NCBI RefSeq assembly: GCF_016904955.1
Contig: NZ_JADIKE010000034.1
Span: 186,001 to 250,000, forward strand
Direction: 5' to 3'
DNA length: 64,000 bases
Origin: Dyella flava
GTDB taxonomy: Bacteria > Pseudomonadota > Gammaproteobacteria > Xanthomonadales > Rhodanobacteraceae
The notes below the pieces were generated by a model that was not told the origin of the DNA, did no database searches, and saw only the letters and a program-made list of their open reading frames with translations. The position numbers were made by a program, and so were the translations under genes. Below are positions 8,009 through 16,543 of the stretch, in pieces. Every line of letters begins with the position of its first letter. Positions within the stretch are counted from its first letter, which is position 1.

Positions 8009-9424
8009 ATGAACCTGCCTGATCGTCTCGACCTGCCCAGCGAACTGAAGCGTCTGCGCGAAGTGCAGACGCAGCATCCGTTGCCCGACTGGAGCGTTCG
8101 CGCGCGACGCCTGCGTGCACTCGAAGCGGTGGTCCGTGATCATCGCAGCGAGATCGCCGATGCCATCCACGCCGACTTCGGCTGCCGCCCGCGCGAAGAA
8201 ACCGACATGCTGGAAGTCTTCCCCAGCCTTTCGGCGATCCGCCACGCGCTGAGCCACGGCCGCCGCTGGATGAAGCCCAGGCGTGGACTGGCCAGCCTCG
8301 CCTTCCTGCCCGCACGTACCGAAATGCGCCCGCAACCGCTGGGCGTGGTGGGCATCATCGTGCCGTGGAATTACCCGCTGTTCCTGGCCGTGGGCCCGCT
8401 CGTCGATGCGCTCGCGGCAGGTAATCGCGCGATGGTGAAGATGAGCGAATACACGCCGCGCTTCTCCGCGTTGTTCGCCGATCTGGTCGCGCGTCATTTC
8501 CAGCCCGACGAAGTGCTGGTGGTCAACGGCGATGCCGCCGTCGGCCAGGCCTTCGCCGGCCTGCCGTTCGATCATCTGCTGTTTACCGGATCGACCGCCG
8601 TCGGTCATCACGTCATGCGTGCCGCGTCGGCCAACCTGACGCCAGTCACACTGGAATTGGGCGGCAAGTCGCCTGCCATCATCGGCCCCGGCGCACGCTT
8701 CGAACATGCGGTGGAACGCATCGTGTTCGGCAAGATGGTCAACGCCGGACAGACCTGCATCGCGCCCGACTATGTCTTGCTGCCACGCGCAGATGTCGCG
8801 CGCTTCCAGACGGCGGCACGCGCCGTGGTCGCCCGCCTGTATCCGGATCTGGCCAACAACAAGCAATACGCCAGCATTGCGACCGACCGCCATTACCAGC
8901 GTCTGGCCAAGCTGCGCGATGAGGCGGTGAAAGCTGGCGCACAGGCGGCCAAACTGGCCAACATCGAGGATCGCCCCACCGAGCGGCTGCTTGCGCCCAC
9001 CTTGCTCACGCAGGTGCAGGACGACATGCCCGTGATGCAGGAAGAGATCTTCGGCCCGCTGTTGCCACTGATCCCCTACGACCAACTCGACGAGGCGATC
9101 GATTACGTCTCGCGGCATCCGCGCCCGCTCGCGCTCTATCTGTTCGAGCAGGATCAGAACAGGATCGATCATGTCCTGGCGCGCACCCATGCCGGCGGCG
9201 TCAGTCTCAACGACACGCTCTACCACATCGCCCAGCACAACCTGCCCTTTGGCGGCGTGGGTCCGTCCGGCATGGGCGGTTATCACGGCGAAGCAGGCTT
9301 CCGCACGTTCTCGCACATGAAGCCGGTGTTCCATCAGGCGCGCGTCAACGGCACCGGCTTGCTTAACCCGCCTTATGGCAAACGTTTCCGGCAGATGCTG
9401 GAGATTCTGTTGCGGCGGGGTTGA
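8009..9424 (+). CDS. Aldehyde dehydrogenase (coniferyl-aldehyde-dehydrogenase-like, ALDH3-type)
   Basis: 471 aa. NAD(P)-site features include VPWNYPL and FTGSTAVG; the general base Glu lies in LELGGKSP (about 216) and the catalytic Cys in GQTCIAPDY (about 250). The short length and the C-terminal PFGGVGPSGMGGYHG followed by a hydrophobic/basic tail are typical of the ALDH3/CALDH branch rather than the 500-aa ALDH1/2 group. It probably oxidises an aldehyde released by the cluster. It starts 17 bp after the receptor gene and ends before a strong terminator at 9461. Its last ~80 bp and the following bases are repeated downstream at 9503-9598. Confidence 0.92.
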   Translation: MNLPDRLDLPSELKRLREVQTQHPLPDWSVRARRLRALEAVVRDHRSEIADAIHADFGCRPREETDMLEVFPSLSAIRHALSHGRRWMKPRRGLASLAFLPARTEMRPQPLGVVGIIVPWNYPLFLAVGPLVDALAAGNRAMVKMSEYTPRFSALFADLVARHFQPDEVLVVNGDAAVGQAFAGLPFDHLLFTGSTAVGHHVMRAASANLTPVTLELGGKSPAIIGPGARFEHAVERIVFGKMVNAGQTCIAPDYVLLPRADVARFQTAARAVVARLYPDLANNKQYASIATDRHYQRLAKLRDEAVKAGAQAAKLANIEDRPTERLLAPTLLTQVQDDMPVMQEEIFGPLLPLIPYDQLDEAIDYVSRHPRPLALYLFEQDQNRIDHVLARTHAGGVSLNDTLYHIAQHNLPFGGVGPSGMGGYHGEAGFRTFSHMKPVFHQARVNGTGLLNPPYGKRFRQMLEILLRRG

Positions 9425-9435
9425 TCAGTCGCTGC
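9340..9435 (+). repeat. Direct repeat copy A (3' end of ALDH gene)
   Basis: A 96-bp segment spanning the last ~28 codons and the stop of the ALDH gene. It recurs at 9503-9598 with two visible base differences, an offset of 163 bp. This copy lies within the intact gene. Confidence 0.93.
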
Positions 9436-9460
9436 GCGGTGAACCGAGGCGCATAAAAGA

Positions 9461-9492
9461 CCTCCCTGCTCACACAGGGAGGTTTTTGTTTT
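9461..9492 (+). terminator. Rho-independent terminator after ALDH gene
   Basis: An 8-bp perfect stem, CCTCCCTG (9461-9468) with CAGGGAGG (9475-9482) and a 6-nt loop, followed by TTTTTGTTTT. It closes the catabolic operon. A sister terminator with the same stem type and tail lies at 20664-20700. Confidence 0.9.
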
Positions 9493-9502
9493 CAGTGTGG
9501 GT

Positions 9503-9598
9503 GCGCGTCAACGGCACCGGCTTGCTTAACCCGCCTTATGGCAAACGCTTCCGGCAGATGCTGGAGATTCTGTTGCGACGGGGTTGATCAGTCGCTGC
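9503..9598 (+). repeat. Direct repeat copy B (orphan ALDH 3' end)
   Basis: Near-identical copy of 9340-9435, located beyond the terminator and with no upstream gene of its own. The open frame running into it is a relic, not a gene. It marks the left border of the accessory island and may be the scar of an integration, replication-slippage or recombination event. Confidence 0.9.
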
Positions 9599-9628
9599 AC
9601 GGGACCACTCCATCCACTAATTGAACGA

Positions 9629-10105
9629 TTAATGGGTGGCCCCGATTCCCGCCCCCGAACCTGGACAATACACATCGCTATCTCTGCGCTTCGCCCAAGC
9701 AAGGCCGACGTAGTAAGTCGTAGCATTCTCACCGGGAACGGCATCGATTACGAGACTTCTTCCTGCTCTACAGAATCTGACGGTCGGCTCCGCGCTATTT
9801 CGCTGTGTAGTGTCCGCCAGTTGCCAGCCCAAGCCTGGTAACGCGCCTTCGTAATAGGACAAGATAGAGTTAGCTGTTTGGTAGGCCCGAAAATAACGGA
9901 CTACGCGAATGGCGCTTCCGCGGTTAAGAACAGTTAGATTATCTACCGGCACATGTGCGGTGGGAATGGGAATGGATCCGAATTCGCGCACAAGTGCAAC
10001 CGTTGCCGGCTCACCCGGCACTGGCCGGGCGTCATACCATTCCATCAACGAGGCAAATGCAAAGATCGCGATAAAAGGCAGCAGGTAGGAGAGGAACTTA
10101 TTCAT
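9629..10105 (-). CDS. Small membrane-anchored protein, candidate immunity partner of the Rhs protein
   Basis: 158 aa. Residues 3-20 (LSYLLPFIAIFAFASLM region) form one N-terminal hydrophobic helix, and the remainder is soluble and presumably periplasmic. A segment ending GALPGLGWQL resembles the short Y...LP..GW motifs seen in many small anchored proteins. I recognise no family. It begins 7 bp after the stop of the Rhs gene on the same strand, the usual place of a cognate immunity gene for a polymorphic toxin, and its membrane anchoring fits protection against a toxin acting in or from the periplasm. That role is inferred from position only. Confidence 0.7.
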   Translation of the reverse strand: MNKFLSYLLPFIAIFAFASLMEWYDARPVPGEPATVALVREFGSIPIPTAHVPVDNLTVLNRGSAIRVVRYFRAYQTANSILSYYEGALPGLGWQLADTTQRNSAEPTVRFCRAGRSLVIDAVPGENATTYYVGLAWAKRRDSDVYCPGSGAGIGATH

Positions 10106-10112
10106 TGGCAGC

Positions 10113-13100
10113 TCAAGGTGAAGGTACGGGCGTATAGCTCAATCCTGGTCCAATCTGCCCAACCATGCCGGCATAGGAGCCTCCGCCGCTGGCTCCACCA
10201 AGTCCCACGCCCATTTCTATTGCTGTACCCGACCCGTTGTGAACAATGCCCCCTCCAACGAAATTGTAGTAGCTGAACGACTTTGATGGACCATCGACGA
10301 ATCCATTGACACCAGCATTCGTTCCGGGGCACGGCGTAAGAAGATAACCGATGGATAAGTTGAATCCCCAGTTCTTTCCGCTGGCGGTGGATTTCGGCGA
10401 ACCAAGGGCAAAACCTCCGTGTTGGAACACTGTTCCCGCCCTAGTAATGGTGCCGCCAAATTCAAAGACCGATGGCACCGTCACATTGAGGGTCACGTAG
10501 TCTGGACCGAACTGTGCCATTTGCATGCAGCCTTGAGCAGTTAGACCGGCGCAGAGATCGGTATCAGCTCTCAAACCAGATGGATCGATTGAGGCTGTAG
10601 GATTCCCGCCCACATAGGCATAAGTATTTACGCCCCCCCCAAGGCCGATCAAGTCCGATTCCAGGTACCGGCCGTCGCTTGAATCATAGTCGCGAAATCC
10701 GTTACTCCAATTCCCTGTATTTGAATCATAGACCTGGCCAGGCAGACCGATATCCACGTTCTGGATACCCTGCACCAAAATCGAACGATCAAACGCATAA
10801 TTCAAACCCAGCCACACCATACTGCCATTAGTGTTTGTGATCTCCTCAGGGCGGCCCAAGTGATCGTCATGAAGGTAGTAGAGCGTGCTTTCATCGTTGA
10901 TCAATGCCACCGGCTGTCCATCAAAATAGACGTAATAATTGATGTTAGCGGTATTTGACCCAGGCGCAACCGTGGCTTCACTGCTTAGTTCGCCACTCAA
11001 GCCGTAGCTGAATATCTGAAATCCACTTTCAGGGCCATCCAGCCACTTCCGCTGACCAAGCGCATTGTTAACGTATGACGTTGTACCTGCCGGATAAGCG
11101 GGACAGTCCCCATTGGTTTCACAGATACTGGCCGCTCCACTGCGAACAGCACTACTCAGGCGACCAAACCCGTCATAGCTGTAAGTGACATTCGTTCCGC
11201 TCGTAGCATACGACACCATGCTGACATTGCCGTTGGCGTTGTAGCTGTAGGTATTCTCGCCACGCGTCAACAAGTGGTTACTGGTCGAGGCTATAGTGAT
11301 TGCTTCGGTGCCCGAATCGACCTGTGAAGCGCGGTTACCATTAGCATCGTAGGTCAACGCCAAAGGTGCCGGTCCCGACTGATTGGTCAGCCGATTAAGA
11401 TTATCGTACGTATAATTCTGCGTAATGGTGCTGTAGACCTCGTTATTTATCCCGGTGATGAGATCCAAATCATTCCATGTATAAGCTTGGCTCTGAATGG
11501 CTGACGAACCATTCATGGAGCTGATCGATGTCAATCGCCCATCGTTATCGTACGTCAGAGTCCGTTGAATACCGGTACCGCCCCATGTCCAGCCTAAAGG
11601 CTGCCGCATCGCGTTGTACTTGGCCCCGTAGAGCACGGTCGCGCTTTGTCCATTGAACTGCACAGCGACGGATCCAACTTGGTCGTCCACCCAGCTGTAG
11701 TCGACTACGTAGACCCCACCCTCGGAGATCTGAACCAACCGCCTGATCCCATCGTAGGCGTAACTGGTTGTCGACGTTCCGAACAGACCATTACTCCACG
11801 TTCTGCTCGCCACATCACCCATGATGTCATAGGTATATGAAGTCGTCCCCGTAGAATCCGAAAACCCGCACAGATGACCGACGCCATAGGTACATGAGTC
11901 GTACGTATACGTATAGCCAAAGGTTTGGCCGCTCGCCGCTGCAGAAGTCAGGCGGTTAAGCGTGTCATAGGTGTAGGTGACACTATTACCATCGTTGGTT
12001 GTCTTGCTGGTCAAATGGCCGTATGCATCGTAGGCATAGCTCGTCGTTCCGGTGTCCGGACTCGTCAATGTCCAGAGTTGACCAAATCCGTCTCGCGCGT
12101 ACTTAGTGACCAGCCCTCGCGGATCGGTAGTTTGAAGAGACTGATTGCCGTAATCGTACTCATGTACGGTGGTATGCCCTGCTGGATCAGTGACGTACTC
12201 CGGGCGACCATCCGAATCGTATTTGTAAGTTGTTGTATTACCAGCGGCATTGGTAACAGTTGAGACATTACCGTTCGGATCATAGGTAAGAGTGCTGCTT
12301 TGACCGTGATTACCATTGATGACAATGGGCCGACCCAGTTCGTCGTAAGAAGTGCTCGTCACAAGATCTGGCGAACTTATACCTTGCCTGGTCCAGCTTG
12401 TACCCGTCACATCTCCGTTGGCGTCGTAAGTATTGCTCGTCACGACGGCCGCCCCGGATGGACCGGTCCATGTCGAACTGGTCAACTTGAAATCGGCATC
12501 GTAAGCGTAGGTTGTAATCTCACCATCGGGCCGCTCGTATTCGGAAATTTGTCCGGAATTAGGGTCGTACTTATACCCACCTGTATTAGTGACTCCTCCG
12601 TAAGTGTGCGAGAAGGTGGTCAGCCTTCCTCGGGCGTCGTAGGTGTAGTCGACTACATTACCGTTAGGCGACGTAGTGGTTTGGGGCAGCCCTAGTCCAG
12701 TTAGATTGCTATAGGTGGTCGCTTGCCCCAACGCATTGGAGATGCCCGTAACATCGCCATAGGCATCGTAGGAATACGTGACGGTATTTGCCCCATTGAG
12801 TGATGGATAAGTCGTCGTCACGCTGGAAGCCATGCCGTTTGAATTCAGCGCATAGCGATAAGTCGTTGTTTGTGATTGATTCGCGACGCCATTACTCGTC
12901 AAATTGGTTTGCGTAACAGACGCAAGCCGTCCTTGAGCCGTGTATGTGAAGGTGGTCTGCAAGTACCCGACAACGGTGACAGAAAGCAGCCGATCAGTTG
13001 CGGGGGTCGAATCCCAGACGAAGTTTGTAACTCGCTGATATGCACCTGGGCTCTCGATCTTCTGCTGGATTTCGCCATTTGCAGCGTATGTATAGTCGAC

Positions 13101-14636
13101 GACGTTACCGTCGTTGTCCGTTTCCGAAGATACGTTTTCGTTCGCATCGTAAGTGCGCGAACTAAGTGTTGCGGCGCAATGCGCGGAAGCCTGCCCGGTG
13201 ATCGAAACGAGGTCCGATTTTGTGTTGAACTGGTAAACTGAAACATGACCAAGCGGATTGGTGACTGTAGCGACCGATCCCGTGCTGTTGCTGCTGTAAC
13301 TGATCGAGGTCTGTTGAGTGCCATCCGCCATCTGAGTCTGGACAGCTTGCCCCTGGCTGTTATAACTCGTCTGATCGTGCAGCACACCGTTGTAAGCAAC
13401 TCCTGTCAACGCCCAGAGGTAAGGGCCACCAGTAACGCCATCGTTATAGGTGTAGCTCACTGTGGTAGCGGGGGAACCGGGAAGCGTCGCCGAACGAAGC
13501 TCCCCAATGAGGAAACCTGGCTCGGTATAATTTACGCTACTCGATGGATCAACCATGCCGTAGGTGTAGGTATTGCCGGCCGGGTCGGTAACTGTCAGTT
13601 GGCGGTTGACGGTGTCGCTTCCCGCTTCCGACACATTGAAACTGGTGCTCAGCGTCACCGTTCGTCCCGATGTATGCGTCACGACAGTGGTGGTGGTGTT
13701 CGGGTACGTAAACGTCCAGCCTACGCCGGCCTGATCCTTGACTGACGACAACTGTACCTCTTCGCCGAGCCAAGCGTTGACAAGCTGGTTGCTGTAGGTC
13801 AGTACCTTGGAGTCTTCATCGTGAACGACATAAGATCCATCGCTGTTTCTAGTGAGCGTGGCGATGCCGTTATGAAGCTCATTGAAAGAGGCCGATCCAT
13901 CCGCGTTCACTGTTCCGACGGAAAACTGCACAATCGATCCGTCCGGATGGATGAGAACCATTGGGCAAACACTGTTGGGCACGAACAACTGACAGTTCGA
14001 CTGACCAAGATCGGCCATCAGCACATAGTCGAAGCTCGTCGTCCAGACACCCAGTCGAGTGTTGGTGCCTTGGTTGTAGTAGGAACTTGGACTGTAGTAG
14101 TTGGAGCTGTAGTACCGGGTGAATTGAAGCCCCATTTCGCCGGGAACCGCAAAGTCCGTCACCGACTCGACTTTGGTTCCCGAGCTCAGATCAACCGGAT
14201 CACCTCCCGTTGGCTGTGGATCACATGGGGATTTCGTCTGATCAACGTTAGCGTTGACCGTAACCCTTGCAAGGGTCGGCACTCCCCCTGGGGATTTGCT
14301 GACTTGCAATGGCGGACCAATGTATTGCGAGGGAGACATACCGATGAAGGTGCTACCTCCCAGATCAATGATCGGATCCGGAGCACGGTTGGCGGTAACA
14401 TTTACAGGTTGCCCTTGCGTGACGTCTCCGACGCCACCCCCGAAGCCCCCACCCGCTCCTGCACCACCACCCGCATCCGTAGAAGCCGGTGGACTGTCAT
14501 CCTCGCCATAAACACCTCCTGAGCACACCAGCAGCGCCGCCGCAAGACAAACGAGGAACTTCGTCATTCCTGCGCCCATCGAACGTTTCCGCCGCGAGAA
14601 CAAATTCTTGCGACACTGTGTGCCAATTCGGTCCAT
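10113..14636 (-). CDS. Secreted RHS/YD-repeat protein with variable C-terminal tail
   Basis: 1507 aa from the ATG at 14636, preferred because AGGGGA sits 5 nt upstream; in-frame starts at 14579 and 14567 would shorten the N-region. A basic N-region leads into the hydrophobic stretch TKFLVCLAAALLVCSGGVYG, a Sec signal peptide. Next come a low-complexity Gly-rich spacer, a DUF6531-like entry (GGDPVDLSSGT, LQFTRYYSS) and dozens of YD repeats (YDANGN, YDGFGRL). The Rhs-core end YLESDLIGLGGGVNTYAYVGGNP...DPSGL follows. The final ~145 residues are Gly-rich and differ from the shell, resembling tails of polymorphic toxins (type 22-like by memory, unverified). No PAAR domain is seen, so export is probably Sec-dependent rather than T6SS. 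Confidence 0.92.
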   Translation of the reverse strand: MDRIGTQCRKNLFSRRKRSMGAGMTKFLVCLAAALLVCSGGVYGEDDSPPASTDAGGGAGAGGGFGGGVGDVTQGQPVNVTANRAPDPIIDLGGSTFIGMSPSQYIGPPLQVSKSPGGVPTLARVTVNANVDQTKSPCDPQPTGGDPVDLSSGTKVESVTDFAVPGEMGLQFTRYYSSNYYSPSSYYNQGTNTRLGVWTTSFDYVLMADLGQSNCQLFVPNSVCPMVLIHPDGSIVQFSVGTVNADGSASFNELHNGIATLTRNSDGSYVVHDEDSKVLTYSNQLVNAWLGEEVQLSSVKDQAGVGWTFTYPNTTTTVVTHTSGRTVTLSTSFNVSEAGSDTVNRQLTVTDPAGNTYTYGMVDPSSSVNYTEPGFLIGELRSATLPGSPATTVSYTYNDGVTGGPYLWALTGVAYNGVLHDQTSYNSQGQAVQTQMADGTQQTSISYSSNSTGSVATVTNPLGHVSVYQFNTKSDLVSITGQASAHCAATLSSRTYDANENVSSETDNDGNVVDYTYAANGEIQQKIESPGAYQRVTNFVWDSTPATDRLLSVTVVGYLQTTFTYTAQGRLASVTQTNLTSNGVANQSQTTTYRYALNSNGMASSVTTTYPSLNGANTVTYSYDAYGDVTGISNALGQATTYSNLTGLGLPQTTTSPNGNVVDYTYDARGRLTTFSHTYGGVTNTGGYKYDPNSGQISEYERPDGEITTYAYDADFKLTSSTWTGPSGAAVVTSNTYDANGDVTGTSWTRQGISSPDLVTSTSYDELGRPIVINGNHGQSSTLTYDPNGNVSTVTNAAGNTTTYKYDSDGRPEYVTDPAGHTTVHEYDYGNQSLQTTDPRGLVTKYARDGFGQLWTLTSPDTGTTSYAYDAYGHLTSKTTNDGNSVTYTYDTLNRLTSAAASGQTFGYTYTYDSCTYGVGHLCGFSDSTGTTSYTYDIMGDVASRTWSNGLFGTSTTSYAYDGIRRLVQISEGGVYVVDYSWVDDQVGSVAVQFNGQSATVLYGAKYNAMRQPLGWTWGGTGIQRTLTYDNDGRLTSISSMNGSSAIQSQAYTWNDLDLITGINNEVYSTITQNYTYDNLNRLTNQSGPAPLALTYDANGNRASQVDSGTEAITIASTSNHLLTRGENTYSYNANGNVSMVSYATSGTNVTYSYDGFGRLSSAVRSGAASICETNGDCPAYPAGTTSYVNNALGQRKWLDGPESGFQIFSYGLSGELSSEATVAPGSNTANINYYVYFDGQPVALINDESTLYYLHDDHLGRPEEITNTNGSMVWLGLNYAFDRSILVQGIQNVDIGLPGQVYDSNTGNWSNGFRDYDSSDGRYLESDLIGLGGGVNTYAYVGGNPTASIDPSGLRADTDLCAGLTAQGCMQMAQFGPDYVTLNVTVPSVFEFGGTITRAGTVFQHGGFALGSPKSTASGKNWGFNLSIGYLLTPCPGTNAGVNGFVDGPSKSFSYYNFVGGGIVHNGSGTAIEMGVGLGGASGGGSYAGMVGQIGPGLSYTPVPSP

Positions 14637-15084
14637 GATTTCCCCTGTACTAATCTCGTCTAAGTCGGCGATAAACAAACGGCGCTTACAAGATGGCTCG
14701 CACCATCTATCGAGTAAAACCGGGACAGCCTGATCCGCCCGATTTGTGTTTAATCGGCTTAATTTTGTCTTCGAAAAGACAGCATGGGCTGGCGACTAAA
14801 GAAGTAAAAACGTCGCCACAAGATAGGCTCCACCCATTGGATGGAAAAAATAGATTTCATTAGCTTTCCCCTGTTGCACTTGCTGCTCTGCTGAGCATGC
14901 GGATCGACCGGTTAAGTGCACGTGATGATCTGTTTGTGTGGCAGTAACAGCCTCGCTCGCATCAAACCATGTAGGATTTTTCCTACAAGACACTCGACCT
15001 AGAACCCCCAAAAGAAATCACGCATCACCGTCCCACTCGTATTAGCAGCGCACCGCAGAAGCATCCACGCGAGCCATTACCCCA
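14637..15084. other. Gene-free upstream region of the Rhs gene
   Basis: No convincing gene. The segment is AT-rich next to the Rhs gene and carries a small stem-loop with 6-bp arms and a CGAA loop (14766-14781), probably in the Rhs 5' region. An 18-bp palindrome (14970-14987) is listed separately. The promoter could not be placed with confidence. Confidence 0.6.
14970..14987. promoter_or_regulatory. 18-bp palindrome, possible regulator site
   Basis: TGTAGGATTTTTCCTACA is a perfect 7+7 inverted repeat around TTTT. Sites of this shape bind LuxR/NarL-type response regulators such as RcsB, but it also forms a short hairpin. It lies about 330 bp upstream of the Rhs start. Function is not established. 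Confidence 0.4.
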
Positions 15085-15163
15085 TTCGCCGCACCAGATC
15101 GCCCCGCCGTAAAAACGGCACACTGTTCCTCACGCAGTGTGCCGGGAAGCGATCCTACGGCAC
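15085..15163. repeat. 79-bp direct repeat, left copy (with minus-strand terminator)
   Basis: Matches 19875-19953 at 74 of 79 positions by eye. It contains a perfect 10-bp stem, CGGCACACTG (15116-15125) with CAGTGTGCCG (15135-15144); read on the minus strand the hairpin is followed by TTTTTA, a Rho-independent terminator. The IS element begins 4 bp to its right. Confidence 0.88.
15111..15144 (-). terminator. Terminator hairpin inside left 79-bp repeat
   Basis: 10-bp perfect stem with 9-nt loop and a T run on the minus strand. No intact minus-strand gene now ends here, which suggests that its original gene was removed when the IS arrived. Confidence 0.75.
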
Positions 15164-15167
15164 AGAG

Positions 15168-16543
15168 CAAAGGGGTCAGAACCTGAGGTTTCCCCACGTT
15201 TCACCCTGCTCAATCAACAAGTTGCGGCGATTCGAGGTGGCGAAACAGTGCGCGCATGGCGCATTCTTCAAAGCGACCAAGCCACAAAGAGTGCCGGCCC
15301 ATGCGCGCAAGCTGAGTATTGCAGAAGTGTTTGTCCAATTCATTGAGTGCGATGCATGCGCTTCGTAAACAGGTATTACTCAAGTCCGTCGACGCATTAG
15401 TGCCGGGGCGGCGCCTGACACTCATAGACGTAGCCCGGTCTTGGCCGGATGCTCAACGCGTTCGAGCGCCGCTGAAGGCCTTTGACCGCCTGCTAAGTAG
15501 TCGGCATCTTCAAAATCACCGGGAGGCGATCTACGCGGACATGAGTCGTTGGCTTTTACGAGGTAAGCGGCCTGTAATCGTGATCGACTGGACAGATTTG
15601 AAGCCCGATAGATCCTGGTGTCTGTTGCGGGCAGCGGTACCTATTGGAGGGCGCACACTGCCGGTATTGGACATGGTTTTCCCCGGCAAAGCACAGGGCT
15701 CACCTCAAGCAGAGCGACGCTTTCTGCAGCGGCTAAAGTCACTGATACCCCCTTCGGTACGCCCGATTCTGGTGACCGATGCAGGTTATCGGACGCCCTG
15801 GTTCGAGGCAGTTTCGGCGATGGGCTGGGAGTGGGTGGGACGTTTGCGCGGCACGACACTGGTCAAGCCGCTTGATATTGAAGACCGTCCGGGAGAATGG
15901 GGGCCATGTCGTGCGCTTTATGAGCTTGCTGATCGAAAGCCACGCGAATTGCCGACGATGACGGTCAATCGTAGCCGCCCTTTGATTTGCCGTTGCGTGG
16001 TCTATCGTAAGGCCCCTCAGCGACGCAAAGATTGGACGCTCCAAGGCAGAGTTGCTCGAAACAAAGTCAGCCGGCAATGCGCGCGACGAGAAGCGGAGCC
16101 CTGGCTGTTGGTGGCCTCCCCGACACTCAGCATCTTGAGCGCACAACAACTGGTTCAGCTGTATGCACGTCGCATGCAGATCGAAGCTTCATTCCGCGAC
16201 CTGAAATCACACCGTTATGGACAGGGCTTCGAAGACAGTCTCACGCGCATAGGGTCACGCCTGGAAGTCCTTCTATTGGTCAAAGCGCTGGCTGCTTTCT
16301 CGTGCTGGATAGCGGGAATGAGTTGCGAGGCAAAGGGCATCACACATTGGTTGTCGCCCATATTGACCGCGCGCAGGCTTTACTCAATCCTGCGCGTAGG
16401 CCGTGAAGCGTTGGTCAGAAGCTGGCCGTTTGAGCCTCTTCCGCTTTCGCTTCAGCGATTACGATTTCCACCATCACGTGTGCTCGATCACATGGCGGTG
16501 ATGACATGAAAACGTGGGGAAACCTCAGGTTCTGACCCCTTTG
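15168..16543 (+). mobile_element. Complete IS4-family insertion sequence
   Basis: 1376 bp, bounded by perfect 34-bp terminal inverted repeats: 15168-15201, starting CAAAGGGGTCAGAACCTGAG, and its complement at 16510-16543. It encodes one DDE transposase. No target-site duplication is evident between CACAGAG on the left and TTTCCCG on the right, so a later deletion or recombination beside it is possible. Confidence 0.92.
15352..16509 (+). CDS. IS4-family transposase
   Basis: 385 aa from ATG 15352; a TTG at 15319 in the same frame is a weaker start. The DDE triad is visible: Asp79 in VIDWTDLK, Asp143 in VTDAGYRTPW, and Glu278 in the signature Y-x2-R-x3-E-x6-K (YARRMQIEASFRDLK), which defines IS4-type transposases. 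It is full length and ends at the inner edge of the right inverted repeat, so the element may be active. The C-terminal ~80 residues are similar to the remnant at 18508-18750. Confidence 0.94.
   Translation: MHALRKQVLLKSVDALVPGRRLTLIDVARSWPDAQRVRAPLKAFDRLLSSRHLQNHREAIYADMSRWLLRGKRPVIVIDWTDLKPDRSWCLLRAAVPIGGRTLPVLDMVFPGKAQGSPQAERRFLQRLKSLIPPSVRPILVTDAGYRTPWFEAVSAMGWEWVGRLRGTTLVKPLDIEDRPGEWGPCRALYELADRKPRELPTMTVNRSRPLICRCVVYRKAPQRRKDWTLQGRVARNKVSRQCARREAEPWLLVASPTLSILSAQQLVQLYARRMQIEASFRDLKSHRYGQGFEDSLTRIGSRLEVLLLVKALAAFSCWIAGMSCEAKGITHWLSPILTARRLYSILRVGREALVRSWPFEPLPLSLQRLRFPPSRVLDHMAVMT

Noticed and set aside
9375..9587. Short plus-strand frame joining ALDH repeat copies A and B
   Set aside because: Out of the ALDH frame over copy A and created by the duplication; not an independent gene.
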